This document shows, in pieces, positions 26,402 to 34,327 of a stretch of 64,000 nucleotides of DNA; the first letter of the stretch is position 1; the number at the start of each line of letters is the position of its first letter. Position numbers and translations under genes: made by a program. The notes beneath the pieces are model-generated. The model was given only the letters and a program-made list of their open reading frames with translations. It was not told the origin of the DNA and did not search any database. The stretch spans positions 41,082-105,081 of the forward strand of contig CAVVZI010000001.1 of the NCBI GenBank assembly GCA_963752815.1, in the 5' to 3' direction. This DNA comes from Sva-07 sp963752815 (GTDB taxonomy: Bacteria; Actinomycetota; Acidimicrobiia; Acidimicrobiales; Ilumatobacteraceae).

Positions 26402-28123
26402 GTGCCCACCTTGGAACGGTTGAACACCGAAGCGTTGCGCGACATGGTGCGAACGTTCCGCGACGCGGTGCGCGCCCATGCGCCTGCGCTCAACCGGCTC
26501 AACGTCTATCCCGTTCCCGACGGCGACACCGGCACGAACATGGCACGGACGCTCGACGCGGTGGTCGACGAGATGGACGGCGTCGACGCCGACGACCTCG
26601 CGGCCATCTGTGATGCGATCAGCCACGGTTCGTTGATGGGGGCGCGCGGCAACAGCGGTGTGATCCTGAGCCAGATCCTGCGCGGCTTCGCCTCCACGGT
26701 GAAGGCGCAGGGCGCGGCCGGTTTGGACGAGGACGCACGGGGGGCGGCGTTCGCCGAGGCGCTCCAAGCCGCGTCCACGGGCGCCTATCAGGCGGTGTTG
26801 AAGCCGATCGAGGGAACGATCCTCACCGTCGTGCGCGAGAGCGCCGGCGCGGCCACGGCGGCCGCCGACGAGGGTCGGTCGCTCGTCGAGGTCGTCCGCG
26901 CCGCCCGCGACGCCGGCAAGTGGGCACTCGACCGCACGCCCGAACAGCTCCCGGTGTTGAAGGAAGCGGGTGTCGTCGACGCCGGCGGTGCCGGTTTCCT
27001 GCTGTTGCTCGACGCCGCGCTGCACGTGGTGGCCGGCGAACCGATCCCCGAAGCCGACGAGCGCGACGAGTACGGAGTTGTCGGCGAGGCCTTCGCGGCG
27101 ATCGCGCACCGCCATGCGGAGCACGGGACGCTCGACGTCAGCGAGCAGCGCTACGAGGTGATGTACTTCCTCGACCTGGCCGACGAGCGGATCGACGAGT
27201 TCAAGTCCGGCTGGGGATCGATCGGCGACTCGATCGTCGTCGTGGGCGGCGACGGTCTCTGGAACTGTCACGTGCACACGAACGACGTGGGTGCCGCCAT
27301 CGAGGTCGCGCTCGACCTCGATGGGCGACCGCGCACGATCAGGGTGACCGATCTGTTCGACGAGGTCGACGAGGAACACGCCAAGCGCGAGGCCGCGATG
27401 GCGGGCGGGGCCGGCGCCCCGACTGTGGCCCGGGCCCCGCGCGCCGGCGGCGGTCTGCCGCCCGTCACCACGGCGATCGTCGCGGTGTGCAGCGGCGACG
27501 GACTCGTCGAACTGTTCGCCCAGCTCGGGGTGCAGGGCGTGGTCACCGGCGGCCAGACGATGAACCCGTCGACCGCCGAACTCCTGGCGACCGTCGAGCG
27601 GGTGAATGCCGACCAGGTCGTGATCCTGCCGAACAACAAGAACATCATCCCGGTCGCCGAACAGGTCGACGCGCTCACCACGAAGCACGTGCGGGTCGTG
27701 CCGACCCGGTCGATGCCCGAGGCGCTGGCCGCGCTCGTCGTGTACGACCCGGAGGCCGACGGTGACGAGAACGCGACCGAGATGATCGAGGCCGCCGACT
27801 CCGTCGTCACGGGCGAGATCACACAGGCGGTGCGCGACACGACGACCTCGATCGGCGCGATCACCGAAGGTGACTGGATCGGTCTGAACCGGAGCGAGGG
27901 GATCGTCGCGAAAGGCGACACCGTGGTGGACGCGGCGATCGGACTGCTCGAAGCGATCATCGACGACGATGCGGAGCTGATCACCATCATCACGGGCCTC
28001 GACGCCGACGCCAGCTCGACGGCGTCGATCGAAGGATGGCTCGCCGACCACCACGGCAGCGTGGCGCGGGAGGTGCAGTACGGCGGTCAGCCGCTGTACC
28101 CGTACCTGTTCGGCGTGGAGTGA
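26402..28123 (+). CDS. DAK2/DegV-type fatty-acid kinase-like protein (YloV/FakA family)
   Basis: 573 residues. The N-terminal DhaL/DAK2 domain has RLNVYPVPDGDTGTNMARTL (metal-binding aspartates), SLMGARGNSGVILSQILRGF and KEAGVVDAGGAGFLLLLDA; the C-terminal part (ILPNNKNIIPVAEQVDAL, VVPTRSMPEALAALV) matches the FakA C-terminal region. FakA phosphorylates fatty acids bound by FakB for membrane-lipid synthesis; a FakB partner is not in the window. GTG 26402. recG starts in its stop codon (GTGA), a common gene pair. Confidence 0.9.
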   Translation: MPTLERLNTEALRDMVRTFRDAVRAHAPALNRLNVYPVPDGDTGTNMARTLDAVVDEMDGVDADDLAAICDAISHGSLMGARGNSGVILSQILRGFASTVKAQGAAGLDEDARGAAFAEALQAASTGAYQAVLKPIEGTILTVVRESAGAATAAADEGRSLVEVVRAARDAGKWALDRTPEQLPVLKEAGVVDAGGAGFLLLLDAALHVVAGEPIPEADERDEYGVVGEAFAAIAHRHAEHGTLDVSEQRYEVMYFLDLADERIDEFKSGWGSIGDSIVVVGGDGLWNCHVHTNDVGAAIEVALDLDGRPRTIRVTDLFDEVDEEHAKREAAMAGGAGAPTVARAPRAGGGLPPVTTAIVAVCSGDGLVELFAQLGVQGVVTGGQTMNPSTAELLATVERVNADQVVILPNNKNIIPVAEQVDALTTKHVRVVPTRSMPEALAALVVYDPEADGDENATEMIEAADSVVTGEITQAVRDTTTSIGAITEGDWIGLNRSEGIVAKGDTVVDAAIGLLEAIIDDDAELITIITGLDADASSTASIEGWLADHHGSVAREVQYGGQPLYPYLFGVE

Positions 28124-30267
28124 GCGGCGGCGTGCCTCCGATCACGCTGCGCGAAATCGCCGACATCCCGGTCGAACGGCTGAAGGGCGTGGGCGACAAG
28201 AAGCAGGCGTCGCTGGCCGGCGTCGGCATCCACACCGTGCTCGACCTCGTCACGACCTATCCACGGCGGTGGGTCGACCGGACGAACGAGGCGCGCATCG
28301 CCGACCTCGTACCCGGCGAGGAGGCGCTCGTGCTCGTCACCGTGCGGTCGGTCAACAAGCGGATGACGAGGAACCGTCGTTCGATGGTCAACGTGGCGGT
28401 CGGCGACGGGTCGGGCCGGATGGATGTCGTGTTCTTCAATCAGCCGTGGCGGGAACGCCAGCTGAAGGAGGGCCTCCAGATCGCCCTGTTCGGCAAGGCC
28501 GACACGTACCGGGGCGGGTTGCAGATGTCGAATCCCGTCGTCGACCTGATCGGCGATCGCACCGGCCGGATCGTGCCGATCTATCCGCAGAGCGAGAAGG
28601 CCCAGATCGCCACCTGGGAGATGGCGGGATGGGTCGAGGAGGCGTTGCGCCGCTGCGCGGAGCGCGGCATCGCCGACCCGGTGCCCGTGCCGGTGCGCCA
28701 GCGCCTCGCCCTCGTCGATCGTGGGGCGGCGCTGCGCTCCATCCACGCGCCGGACTCGATGCGGGAGAAGGAGATGGCGCGCCGCCGGCTCGCGTTCGAC
28801 GAACTGCTGCGGGTGCAACTCGTGCTCGTGCTCCGCAAGCGCGAACTCGAGCGCTCGTCCAAAGGCCTCGTGCACACCGTCGACGGCGAGCTGGTGCGGC
28901 GCTTCCACGATGCGCTGCCCTACCCGCTCACGGGAGCGCAGCAGCGCGTCATCGCCGAGATCGACCGCGACCTCGCCTCACCGCACCCGATGCACCGGCT
29001 GTTGCAGGGTGACGTCGGTTCCGGCAAGACGGTCGTCGCGCTGTCGATGCTGCTCGCCGCCGTGCAGGGCGGTCACCAGGGTGCGCTGATGGCGCCGACC
29101 GAGGTGCTCGCCGAGCAGCACGCCACCGGGGTGCGGGCGCTGATCGGCGACCTGAAAGTTCCCGACCCGGGCAACCTGTTCGGCGACCGACCGCTGCGGG
29201 TCGAGCTGCTCACCAACCGCGTCACCGGCGCGGCCCGCAAGGAGATCCTGTCCGGGCTCGCCGACGGCTCGGTCGACATCGCCATCGGCACCCACGCGCT
29301 CATCCAGGAGAAGGTGGATTTCCGGGCGCTGGGAGCGGTCGTCGTGGACGAACAGCACCGGTTCGGTGTCGAGCAGCGGGCGGCGTTGCGGGAGAAGTCC
29401 GACCAGCACGTGCCCGACGTGTTGGTGATGACGGCGACGCCGATTCCGCGGACCGCGGCGATGACCGTGTACGGCGACCTCGACGTGAGCGTGCTCGACG
29501 AGATGCCGCCGGGCCGCACGCCGATCGTGACGCGGTGGGCGGAGGGACCGCTGCTCGAGGTCGAGGTGTGGGCCGACGTCCGCGCCGAGGTCGCCGACGG
29601 CCGCCAGGCGTACGTGGTGTGTCCGTTGATCGACGAGAGCGAGAAGCTCGAAGTGGCCTCGGCGGAGGAGACGTTCGTCCGTCTGTCGACCCAGGAGCTG
29701 TCCGGTCTGCGGCTCGGGCTGTTGCACGGGCGACTTTCGCCGGCGGAGAAGCAGGAGACGATGGACCGCTTCCGTAGCGGTCAGCTCGATGTGCTCGTGG
29801 CGACGACGGTGATCGAGGTCGGCGTCGACGTCCCGAACGCCACGGTCATGGTGATCCTCGACGCGGACCGCTTCGGGATCGCCCAGCTGCACCAGCTCCG
29901 TGGGCGCGTCGGTCGCGGCGAGCACCCCTCGACGTGCTGGCTCGTCACGCAGCAGAGCGACGATCCGGACGCTCCGGCGTCGAACCCGCGGGTCGAAGCG
30001 CTGGTGGCGTCGACCGACGGTTTCGCCCTGGCCGAGGTCGACCTCGACCTGCGCGGCGAGGGCACGTTGATGTCGACCGCCCAGAAGGGACGCAACGACC
30101 TGAAACTGGCGTCGCTGCGGCGCGATCGGGAACTCGTCAGACTGGCCCGGGAGGCGGCGTTCGAGATCGTCGATGCCGACCCGTCCCTCGCCGACAGCCC
30201 ATTGCTCGCCGACGAGCTCGACCTCCTCCTCAGCGCCGACGACGAAGCCTTCCTCGCCAAGAGCTGA
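28120..30267 (+). CDS. recG: ATP-dependent DNA helicase RecG
   Basis: Regresses stalled replication forks and branch-migrates Holliday junctions. About 715 residues: wedge OB domain near the N-terminus (SMVNVAVGDGSGRMDVVFFN), Walker A LLQGDVGSGKTVVALSMLL, MAPTEVLAEQHA, DExH box VVVDEQHRFGVEQR, MTATPIPRTAAMTVYGDLD, LLHGRLSPAEKQ, TTVIEVGVDVPNATVMVI and QLRGRVGRG. GTG 28120 overlaps the stop of the preceding kinase gene, so the two are translationally coupled. It converges on a small zinc-ribbon gene across a palindrome. Confidence 0.96.
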   Translation: MSGGVPPITLREIADIPVERLKGVGDKKQASLAGVGIHTVLDLVTTYPRRWVDRTNEARIADLVPGEEALVLVTVRSVNKRMTRNRRSMVNVAVGDGSGRMDVVFFNQPWRERQLKEGLQIALFGKADTYRGGLQMSNPVVDLIGDRTGRIVPIYPQSEKAQIATWEMAGWVEEALRRCAERGIADPVPVPVRQRLALVDRGAALRSIHAPDSMREKEMARRRLAFDELLRVQLVLVLRKRELERSSKGLVHTVDGELVRRFHDALPYPLTGAQQRVIAEIDRDLASPHPMHRLLQGDVGSGKTVVALSMLLAAVQGGHQGALMAPTEVLAEQHATGVRALIGDLKVPDPGNLFGDRPLRVELLTNRVTGAARKEILSGLADGSVDIAIGTHALIQEKVDFRALGAVVVDEQHRFGVEQRAALREKSDQHVPDVLVMTATPIPRTAAMTVYGDLDVSVLDEMPPGRTPIVTRWAEGPLLEVEVWADVRAEVADGRQAYVVCPLIDESEKLEVASAEETFVRLSTQELSGLRLGLLHGRLSPAEKQETMDRFRSGQLDVLVATTVIEVGVDVPNATVMVILDADRFGIAQLHQLRGRVGRGEHPSTCWLVTQQSDDPDAPASNPRVEALVASTDGFALAEVDLDLRGEGTLMSTAQKGRNDLKLASLRRDRELVRLAREAAFEIVDADPSLADSPLLADELDLLLSADDEAFLAKS

Positions 30268-30279
30268 CGGCCCCCCGTG

Positions 30280-30362
30280 CTCAATCCACGTTTGCTCAAT
30301 CCACGTTTGCGTCGGGATTTCTGAGGACCGGGTCTCCGAAATCTTGACGCAAACGTGGATTG
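30280..30362. repeat. Dispersed palindrome family 2, copy 2
   Basis: A perfect 17-base inverted repeat CAATCCACGTTTGCGTC (30297-30313) / GACGCAAACGTGGATTG (30346-30362), with inner GGGATTTC / GAAATC. A direct 15-base duplicate of its left side lies at 30280-30294. It fills the gap between the convergent recG and zinc-ribbon genes; see 14701-14752. Confidence 0.85.
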
Positions 30363-30368
30363 TCGGGG

Positions 30369-30587
30369 CTACCAGCTGGAGGAGCGGTCGGGGGTCGGGT
30401 CGTCGCCGCGGCCGGCTTCGTCGTCGTCGTCCTCGGTGAGGACGATGTCCCAGCGGTCGAGGCAGTCCTCGCAGCGGTAGGCGACGATCTCGCCTTCCTC
30501 CCACAGCCCGTCCTCGGGCTCGGCGGTCAGCAGGAAGCACCGTCCACCGCAGTCGACGCACACGATCTGGGGTGACGGACGGATCAT
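30369..30587 (-). CDS. Small zinc-ribbon protein with acidic tail
   Basis: 72 residues: MIRPSPQIVCVDCGGRCFLL, then EGEIVAYRCEDCLDRWDIVL and an acidic tail TEDDDDEAGRGDDPTPD. Two CxxC pairs (CVDC and CEDC) indicate a zinc ribbon, as in small nucleic-acid-binding or adaptor proteins. I do not recognise the family. It is divergent from rsmD with only 45 bases between the starts. Confidence 0.65.
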   Translation of the reverse strand: MIRPSPQIVCVDCGGRCFLLTAEPEDGLWEEGEIVAYRCEDCLDRWDIVLTEDDDDEAGRGDDPTPDRSSSW

Positions 30588-30619
30588 GCCAACAGTCTGC
30601 CCCGTCGTCGTTGTGCCCA

Positions 30620-30625
30620 TAGCCT
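30620..30625 (+). promoter_or_regulatory. -10 hexamer TAGCCT, near-leaderless start of rsmD
   Basis: TAGCCT lies seven bases before ATG 30633. No Shine-Dalgarno. Confidence 0.45.
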
Positions 30626-30632
30626 CGCTGTG

Positions 30633-31154
30633 ATGCGCGTGGTGGCTGGAGAACTCGGTGGACGCCGATTGGTGAGTCCGGACGGCACGAACACGCGCCC
30701 GACGACGGATCGGGTCCGCGAGGCGATCTTCAACTCGCTCGGCAGCGCCGGTCTGATCGAGGGCGCGCTCGTGGCCGATCTCTACGCCGGCAGCGGCGCC
30801 CTCGGCATCGAGGCGCTGTCCCGCGGCGCCGAGCACTGCACGTTCGTCGAGCGTGACCGCACCGCCTTGCGGGCGTTGGAGGCCAACCTCGACGCGCTCG
30901 ATCTGCGGTCACGGAGCAAGGTCATCGCGTTCGACGTGTTCTCGGTCGCCAAGTCGATCGACGCCGACATCGCCTTCGCCGACCCTCCGTACGAGTTCGA
31001 GGAGTGGCCGAGGCTCCTCGAACTCCTCACCGTCGATGTGCTGATCGCCGAGTCCGGCCGCGCCATCGAGCCGGCCGACGGTTGGGAGCAGCTGCGGACC
31101 AAGCGGTACGGCCGCGCCACGGTGACGCACCTCGAGCGCTCACACGATCAGTGA
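30633..31154 (+). CDS. rsmD: 16S rRNA (guanine966-N2)-methyltransferase RsmD
   Basis: Methylates G966 of 16S rRNA in the 30S subunit with SAM. 173 residues: MRVVAGELGGRRLVSPDG, TRPTTDRVREAIFNSLGS, the SAM motif VADLYAGSGALGIEALSRGA and the catalytic DPPY in IAFADPPYEFEEWPRLL. Full length. coaD often follows rsmD, but here coaD lies 5.7 kb away beyond the potassium locus, suggesting that the potassium locus was inserted between them. Its stop overlaps the end of the OB-fold gene on the other strand by seven bases. Confidence 0.95.
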   Translation: MRVVAGELGGRRLVSPDGTNTRPTTDRVREAIFNSLGSAGLIEGALVADLYAGSGALGIEALSRGAEHCTFVERDRTALRALEANLDALDLRSRSKVIAFDVFSVAKSIDADIAFADPPYEFEEWPRLLELLTVDVLIAESGRAIEPADGWEQLRTKRYGRATVTHLERSHDQ

Positions 31155-31472
31155 TGGTCCGGGCTCGACGGAGCCGGCGGTGTCGAGATGAGGTCGTATT
31201 CCGGGTTGAGGATGGCGCGCAGGCCGTGGTGGTCGCTGGCGACGCCCTTGACACTCAGGATCGTGCCGAGCCGGATGCCGGCGATCTCCTGACGGCCGAA
31301 GAAGACGATCGTGATGCTGCCGGTCTCGTCGGCCAGTGAGCACTCCATCGCCGGATTCCCGCCCCAGGGTTGAATCCGGATGGCCCGGATCCGTCCGGCG
31401 ACGGTCGATCCGCTGCCGCGGGACGATCTCGGCGATCTTCGTCCGGTCGGTCGGAAGGTTCGCGGTCGACAC
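31148..31472 (-). CDS. OB-fold nucleic-acid-binding-domain protein, frameshifted
   Basis: About 107 residues after correcting one frameshift: MSTANLPTDRTKIAEIVPRQ, then VAGRIRAIRIQPWGGNP, then MECSLADETGSITIVFFGRQ and LGTILSVKGVASDHHGLRAI, LNPEYDL. This is the small OB-fold protein usually found downstream of APC-type permeases in actinobacteria. At about 31401-31404 one extra base (in GACCGTCGCC read on the minus strand) separates the two halves. GTG 31472. Its role is unknown; the association with the permease suggests a linked regulatory function. Confidence 0.7.
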
Positions 31473-33678
31473 GTTCGACGATGCCGGGCCCGTCTTCGGT
31501 TCGATGAACAGCGGACGTGGCGTCGTGCGCCTGGATCGCCGCGGCAGGGGCGGCGTCAGCGGAATGGCGGCTGCCGAGTTGATACGGCACGATCGTCACG
31601 TTGCAGTGCGGAACCTCGTCGACCGCGGCGGCGATCGCGTTCGACGACCGGTCGTGCAGGAGGCGGTGCCAGAGCTTCGTGTACTCGCGTCGCGGCACCA
31701 GCACCGTGAGTTGGGTGTCGTGGTCGGACGTGATGTCCGTGGCCAGTTCGAGCACGGCCCGGGGAACACGGCGGTCGGGGCACTCGATGATGTCGAGCGG
31801 CAAGGACGACAGCCCGAGGTCGCGCCATGACTGCACGAGCAGGCTCGTCTTCCACGGATCGAGATCGAAGTGGACGGCGCGCAGGTCCCGTGCGGTCAAC
31901 GTCCGTGCGTACTGCAGCGCCCGGGCGGCGGCGGCATCGAGCCCGTCGACGAGCACGACGACGGAGTGGACGCGCAGGGTGCGCATCTGGGCGATCGCCT
32001 GCGCATCCTCGAGCAGTTCGACCGACTCGGCCTCGTACGCCTTGTTGAGGCGGACCAGGCCGACGACCATGATCGGCACGAGCAGCATGACGACCCAGGC
32101 CCCTTCGGCGAACTTCATGCTGGCGACGATGATCAGCACGATGAACGACAGCACGGCGCCGATCCCGTTGATCCAGGCGCCCACCCGCCAGCCGTCCTCC
32201 TGCAGCCGGAAGTGGTGCTTCGTCATTCCGGCCTGGGACAACGTGAAGCTGGTGAACACGCCGATCGCGTAGAGCGGGATCAGCCGGCTCACCTCGGCCT
32301 GAGTCGCGAGCAGCGTGACGATGGCGGCGCCGGACAGGAAGATGATGCCGTTGGAGAACACCAGGCGGTGGCCGCGGACCATGAACTGGCGTGGCATGAA
32401 GTTGTCGCCGGCATGGAACGACGCGAGCCGGGGGAAGTCGGCGAAGCTGGTGTTGGCGGCCAGGACGAGGATCAGCATCGTGCCTGCCTGCAGCGCCAGG
32501 AACATGGCGTGCCCGGCGAGCGTCTGGCCGAACACCAACTTGCCGACCTGCGAGATGACCGTCGGAGTGCCGCCCTCGTACGGCGTGGCGTGGACTCGGG
32601 ACGCGAGGAACGACAGGCCGAGGAACATGACGCCCAACAGGGCGCCCATGTAGACCAGGGTGTCGCGGGCGTTCTTCCACGCCGGCGGGCGGAAGGCGGG
32701 CACACCGTTGCTGATCGCCTCGACGCCGGTCACGGCTGCACCTCCGGAGGCGAAGGCCTTCAGGAAGATCAGCAGGCCGGCGCCCATGAAGATCGCGCTC
32801 GACGGACTCTGCGTCTGCACGAGCATGCCGTCGATGTTGCTCGGTTGGACGGGCAGGGTGCCGGTGAAGAATCGGATGGTGCCGGTGACGAGGAGCACCC
32901 CCATCACGACGACGAAGAAGTAGGTCGGCGCGGCGAAGAGGCGGCCGGACTCCTTGGTGCCGCGCAGGTTGCCGAACGCGATCAGACAGACGAAGAAGAT
33001 CGAGATCCACATCTTGTTCGGGGCCAGGGCGGGAAAGGCCGACGCCAACGCGGCGCTGCCGGCGGCGGTGCTCACGGCGACCGTGAGGATGTAGTCGATG
33101 AGCAACGCGACGCCGGCCACCTGGGCCGGCAGCAGGCCGAAGTTGTCGCGGGTGACGATGTAGGCGCCGCCCGCCGACGGGTAGGCCTTGATCGTCTGGC
33201 GGTACGAGAGGATGAGGAATCCGAGGACGACGAGGAGCAGCATCGTGATCGGCGTGACGAGCGAGAACGCGGCCAGTCCGATGACCGGCACGAGCACCAC
33301 GAGGATCTCCTCGGATGCGTACGCGCACGACGAGATGCAGTCCGATGCGAACACGGCGAGCGCCGTGGGCTTGCCGAGTGTCTCGTGCTCCAACCGCTCG
33401 CTGTGCAACGGCGGACCGAGCAGCTTCGTCTTCATCCGGTAGGTGAACGGCTCCGGGATGTCGGGCACCACGGCGGCCGCCGCCGACTTCTTCCTGCCCG
33501 ACCGCCGCGGAGCGGTTGGAGGGCTGGACGGGGGAGGAGTCGTGGTGATCGTGTCGTCTTCGAGGAGCACAATTCCACTCAACACCCGGACCGTCGCGGT
33601 GGCCGTCTGGAGGCCGACAAGATCCGGCCGGGGCGCGCTGAAGAACGCGTCAAGACGCCTCGAATCGGTACCCGACAC
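31255..33678 (-). CDS. KimA-type APC potassium transporter
   Basis: Large APC-superfamily membrane protein: MKTKLLGPPLHSERLEHETL, LAVFASDCISSCAYASEEIL, LSYRQTIKAYPSAGGAYIV and DYILTVAVSTAAGSAALASA closely resemble Bacillus KimA (formerly YdaO), a proton-coupled K+ importer. About 12 membrane segments are followed by a cytoplasmic USP-like domain (LRVHSVVVLVDGLDAAAARA). The start is uncertain: GTG 33678 overlaps kdpE, while GTG 33585 or 33567 would not. Similarity ends near 31570; the open frame to 31255 overlaps the OB gene and is probably an indel artefact. Confidence 0.8.
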   Translation of the reverse strand: MSGTDSRRLDAFFSAPRPDLVGLQTATATVRVLSGIVLLEDDTITTTPPPSSPPTAPRRSGRKKSAAAAVVPDIPEPFTYRMKTKLLGPPLHSERLEHETLGKPTALAVFASDCISSCAYASEEILVVLVPVIGLAAFSLVTPITMLLLVVLGFLILSYRQTIKAYPSAGGAYIVTRDNFGLLPAQVAGVALLIDYILTVAVSTAAGSAALASAFPALAPNKMWISIFFVCLIAFGNLRGTKESGRLFAAPTYFFVVVMGVLLVTGTIRFFTGTLPVQPSNIDGMLVQTQSPSSAIFMGAGLLIFLKAFASGGAAVTGVEAISNGVPAFRPPAWKNARDTLVYMGALLGVMFLGLSFLASRVHATPYEGGTPTVISQVGKLVFGQTLAGHAMFLALQAGTMLILVLAANTSFADFPRLASFHAGDNFMPRQFMVRGHRLVFSNGIIFLSGAAIVTLLATQAEVSRLIPLYAIGVFTSFTLSQAGMTKHHFRLQEDGWRVGAWINGIGAVLSFIVLIIVASMKFAEGAWVVMLLVPIMVVGLVRLNKAYEAESVELLEDAQAIAQMRTLRVHSVVVLVDGLDAAAARALQYARTLTARDLRAVHFDLDPWKTSLLVQSWRDLGLSSLPLDIIECPDRRVPRAVLELATDITSDHDTQLTVLVPRREYTKLWHRLLHDRSSNAIAAAVDEVPHCNVTIVPYQLGSRHSADAAPAAAIQAHDATSAVHRTEDGPGIVERVDREPSDRPDEDRRDRPAAADRPSPDGSGPSGFNPGAGIRRWSAHWPTRPAASRSSSSAVRRSPASGSARS

Positions 33679-34327
33679 CCGGATCGGTGAGGAAGTACCG
33701 GGGTTGTCCCGGGGTCGGTTCGAGCTTCCGGCGGATCGCCGCCATGTGGACCCGCAGGTAGTTCGTCTCGTTCTCGTACTGCGGACCCCACACCCGCTGG
33801 AGAAGTTGTCGCTGCGTGACCAACCGGCCCGGATGGCGGACGAGGTATTCGACGATCGACCATTCGGTCGGCGTCAGGTGCACGGCGGCTCCGTTGCGCG
33901 TGACCCGTCGCGAGACGAAATCGACGACGAAGTCGCTCGTCTCGACGATCGGATCGTCGGCGACGGGCTGGTGGCGGCGCAACGATGCTCGGACCCGAGC
34001 GAGGAGCTCGGTGATGCTGAACGGCTTCGTGACGTAGTCGTCGGCGCCGGCGTCGAGCGCGGCGACCTTGCTCGTGTCGCCCTCCCGCGCCGACACGACG
34101 ATGATCGGCACCGTCGTCCATCCGCGCAGCCCGCGGATCACATCGATGCCGTCGAGACCGGGGAGCCCCAGATCGACGATCACGAGATCGGGTGTGGCCG
34201 CGGCGGCGCTCGTCAACGCCGCCTCACCGGTCGCCGCCATCACCACCTCGTAGCCGTGGGCGCGCAGGTTGATGTCCAACGCCCTGACGATCTGGACGTC
34301 GTCGTCGACGACGAGTATCCGGGTCAT
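33650..34327 (-). CDS. kdpE: KdpE-type response regulator
   Basis: DNA-binding response regulator of 225 residues. Receiver domain: MTRILVVDDDVQIVRALDIN, phosphoacceptor Asp in LVIVDLGLPGLDG, VSAREGDTSKVAALDAGADD and KPFSITELLARVRASLRR. OmpR/PhoB winged-helix domain: VHLTPTEWSIVEYLVRHPGR and YLRVHMAAIRRKLE, ending GVGYRFEAS. ATG 34327 overlaps the stop of kdpD (ATGA), so the pair is coupled. It senses low potassium through KdpD and would activate K+ uptake; the transporter next to it is KimA-like, not KdpFABC. Confidence 0.93.
   Translation of the reverse strand: MTRILVVDDDVQIVRALDINLRAHGYEVVMAATGEAALTSAAAATPDLVIVDLGLPGLDGIDVIRGLRGWTTVPIIVVSAREGDTSKVAALDAGADDYVTKPFSITELLARVRASLRRHQPVADDPIVETSDFVVDFVSRRVTRNGAAVHLTPTEWSIVEYLVRHPGRLVTQRQLLQRVWGPQYENETNYLRVHMAAIRRKLEPTPGQPRYFLTDPGVGYRFEAS

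Noticed and set aside
31255..31560. C-terminal 100-residue extension of the KimA-like transporter
   Set aside because: Composition is Arg/Ser/Asp-rich shadow of the OB-fold gene in another frame; homology ends before it.
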